Shown here: in pieces, positions 62,340-64,000 of the stretch
How the letters are laid out: each line of letters opens with the position of its first letter
How positions within the stretch are numbered: position 1 is the stretch's first letter
Assembly (NCBI RefSeq): GCF_000745215.1
Contig: NZ_JQNK01000009.1
Span: 1,054,001-1,118,000 of the forward strand
DNA length: 64,000 nt
Direction: 5' to 3'
Origin: Methylosinus sp. PW1
GTDB taxonomy: Bacteria; Pseudomonadota; Alphaproteobacteria; Rhizobiales; Beijerinckiaceae
Notes under the pieces: model-generated
What the model saw: only the letters and a program-made list of their open reading frames with translations
Told to the model about the DNA's origin: nothing
Database searches by the model: none
Position numbers and translations under genes: made by a program

Positions 62340-63503
62340 ATGGGCGCTCCCTTCATCGTCGTCGGCGCCGGCATAGGCGGGCTCGCCGCGGCGATCGCCC
62401 TGGCGCGCGCCGGCAAAAGGACGCTCGTCCTCGAGCAGGCCGAGCGGATAGAGGAAGTGGGCGCCGGCCTGCAAATCTCGCCCAACGCCGGACGAATTCT
62501 GCAGGGTTTCGGCATGCGGCCGGCGCTGGACGCCGTCGCCCTCGAGCCGCGCGCCCTCAATATTCGCCGCGCCGCCGACGGCGCCGTCCTGGCGCGCCTG
62601 CCGCTCGCCGAGGCGCGCGACCGCTGGGGCGCGCCCTTCCGCGTTTTCCACCGCGCCGATCTGCAGAAGGCGCTGCTCGAAGAGGCGCAGCGCCTCGGCG
62701 TCGAGACGCGCATCGCCGCGCGCTGCGCTGGCTTCACGCAGGATGCGGATTACGTGCGGCCGGCGATCGGCGAGGCGACGCTGGAGGCGGCGGCGCTGAT
62801 CGGCGCCGATGGGCTGCGCTCGACGATTCGCGATGCGCTCGGCCTCGTCGCGGACGACGCGCCCCGCTCGGCGCGGCTCACCGCCTGGCGGACGCTGATG
62901 CCGATCGATTCGGCGCCCGCCGCCCTGCGCGAGCGCGAGACTCACATTTGGCTCGGGCCGGGCGGACATGTCGTCCATTATCCGCTGCGCGACGCCAGCA
63001 TCGTCAGCGCCGTCGCCATTATCGAGGATCGCGCCGATCGCGGCCCCATCGCCGAGACGCGCTCCGGCGAGGAGTTGGTCCAGGCCATGGGCTTTTCGCG
63101 CTGGAGCCGCGATTTGCGCGCGCTGCTCGAGGCCGGCGACGCTTGGCGACGCTGGCCGCTCTACGCCCGGCCGGAGCTCACGCGCTGGGGCCGCGGCCGC
63201 GTGGCGCTGCTCGGCGACGCCGCGCATCCCATGGTGCCCTTCCTCGCCCAGGGCGCGGCGCAGGCGATAGAGGACGCAGCGGCGCTCGGCCACGCCTTCA
63301 CCGATGCGCGCGCGCAAGCAGAGACGGCGCTGGCGGCCTATCAAACGGCGCGAATCGAGCGGGCGACCCGCATTCAGCGCGCCTCGCGCGAGCAAGGCGC
63401 CAATTGCCATTTCTCCGGGCCGATGGCGGTGGTGCGCGACGCCGCGGTGCGGCTGATGGGCGGCGAGGGCGTGCTGTCCCGCAACGCCTGGATCTATCGC
63501 TGA
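62340..63503 (+). CDS. FAD-dependent monooxygenase (salicylate/hydroxybenzoate hydroxylase-like)
   Basis: A 387-residue group A flavin monooxygenase. The N-terminal FAD motif is VVGAGIGGLAAAIALARAGK, the GADGLRSTIRD motif is near residue 155, and VALLGDAAHPMVPFLAQGAA is near residue 290. Relatives hydroxylate aromatic acids or ubiquinone precursors; the substrate here is not known. It should not be confused with MbnF, which is longer and has a C-terminal thioredoxin-like part. ATG 62340 lies 10 bases after the zinc-finger gene. Its stop overlaps that of the convergent TMEM175 gene. Confidence 0.85.
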   Translation: MGAPFIVVGAGIGGLAAAIALARAGKRTLVLEQAERIEEVGAGLQISPNAGRILQGFGMRPALDAVALEPRALNIRRAADGAVLARLPLAEARDRWGAPFRVFHRADLQKALLEEAQRLGVETRIAARCAGFTQDADYVRPAIGEATLEAAALIGADGLRSTIRDALGLVADDAPRSARLTAWRTLMPIDSAPAALRERETHIWLGPGGHVVHYPLRDASIVSAVAIIEDRADRGPIAETRSGEELVQAMGFSRWSRDLRALLEAGDAWRRWPLYARPELTRWGRGRVALLGDAAHPMVPFLAQGAAQAIEDAAALGHAFTDARAQAETALAAYQTARIERATRIQRASREQGANCHFSGPMAVVRDAAVRLMGGEGVLSRNAWIYR

Positions 63504-64000
63504 TCTCGTGAGCCGGCGACGGTCTTCTCTATGCGCGGATCCGGCGCGAACCACATGATCGCCACGCCGACATAAATGGCGAGCGCCAGCAGCGGCGAGA
63601 CGAAATATCCTCCGGCGATGGCGCAAAGATAGAGCACGATCGACGCTCTGCCCTTCACATCGCGGCCGAGCGCGCCGGCGAGCGGCGAGGCCGGGCCGTC
63701 CGCCCGCAATATCGCCAATGTCAGCAGATAATAAGCGATCGCCGGCAGCAGCAGCGTGAGCCCGTAGAGAATGGTGGGCGCGCGGGCGAAGTCATTGTCC
63801 GCCATCCAGGCGGTGGCGAAGGGGATGAGCGACAGCCAGAACAGCAGATGCATGTTGGCCCACAGCACGCGGCCATCCACCCGCGAGACGGCGTAGAGCA
63901 GATGATGGTGATTGTTCCAATAGATGGCGACATAGACGAAGCTGAGCGCATAGCTGGCGAAAGTCGGAGCCAGAGGAAGGAGCGCGGACCAATCCGCGCT
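63494..64000 (-). CDS. TMEM175-family (DUF1211) channel-like protein, N-terminus outside the window
   Basis: The frame is open from the window end to TAG 63494, about 168 residues. The motif YWNNHHHLLYAVSRVDGRVL, then WANMHLLFWLSLIPFATAW is diagnostic for bacterial TMEM175/DUF1211 proteins, some of which are potassium channels. About four hydrophobic segments follow. The GTG codon at 63880 is internal, since similarity continues upstream of it to the window edge. The 3' end overlaps the monooxygenase gene by 10 bases. Confidence 0.82.
   Translation of the reverse strand, partial: SADWSALLPLAPTFASYALSFVYVAIYWNNHHHLLYAVSRVDGRVLWANMHLLFWLSLIPFATAWMADNDFARAPTILYGLTLLLPAIAYYLLTLAILRADGPASPLAGALGRDVKGRASIVLYLCAIAGGYFVSPLLALAIYVGVAIMWFAPDPRIEKTVAGSRDQR

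Overview
The window looks like chromosomal DNA of a GC-rich alphaproteobacterial methanotroph of the Methylosinus/Methylocystis type. The main evidence is a complete methanobactin (copper chelator) locus, backed by a GANTC methyltransferase of the CcrM type, a class I PHA synthase, methylmalonyl-CoA mutase, an alphaproteobacterial LexA-type operator and many Rhizobiales-style genes. From memory the MbnA peptide resembles the one reported for Methylosinus sp. LW4; I could not check this. I saw no rRNA, tRNA, CRISPR array or complete insertion sequence.

Layout. 1-6 kb: end of an IHF/HU gene, YebC regulator, DUF4265 protein, YidB-like protein, a membrane-anchored coiled-coil protein, MutL and a UPF0178 protein. 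6.1-17.4 kb, all on the minus strand: the methanobactin region. Transcription runs from high to low coordinates: DUF2946-like protein, mbnI (ECF sigma), mbnR (anti-sigma), mbnT (TonB receptor), mbnP, a remnant of mbnH, the mbnA promoter, mbnA, mbnB, mbnC, mbnM, mbnF, and a translationally coupled cysteine-containing secreted protein that I cannot name. 18-25 kb: Yip1-like membrane protein, a FixJ-like regulator with a multi-PAS histidine kinase, and a protoglobin-coupled chemoreceptor. 25-27.5 kb: a TPR/GT9/DUF6165 fusion.

27.5-35.6 kb: tldE-like and tldD-like genes on the minus strand enclose a plus-strand module (DUF2946-like protein, ECF sigma, FecR, TonB receptor) that repeats the gene order of the regulatory/uptake half of the methanobactin locus. 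35.6-41.9 kb: a molybdenum-handling neighbourhood (orphan ModA, COG1910 regulator, ModE-like HTH protein, free-standing TOBE protein, two EF2563/XdhC-like proteins) with a truncated haemoglobin and a cupin.

42-64 kb is mostly housekeeping: CcrM, RNase HII, a radical SAM protein behind two tandem SOS boxes, a HerA-like ATPase, an HxlR/DoxX/SDR group, methylmalonyl-CoA mutase, a toxin-antitoxin pair, a retropepsin-like protein, an EF-hand-like protein, a second chemoreceptor, cytochrome c, an aminotransferase, PHA synthase, an isolated lower-GC ATPase, a zinc-finger protein, an FAD monooxygenase and the end of a TMEM175-like channel.

How it fits together. In the methanobactin locus MbnB/MbnC modify the MbnA core, MbnM exports it, MbnT re-imports the copper complex, and MbnI/MbnR couple uptake to transcription. 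The most notable observations are the mbnH relic beside an intact mbnP, the extra coupled gene after mbnF, a palindrome on the mbnA -10 box, and the second DUF2946-sigma-FecR-TonB module set between the two halves of a TldD/TldE protease pair.
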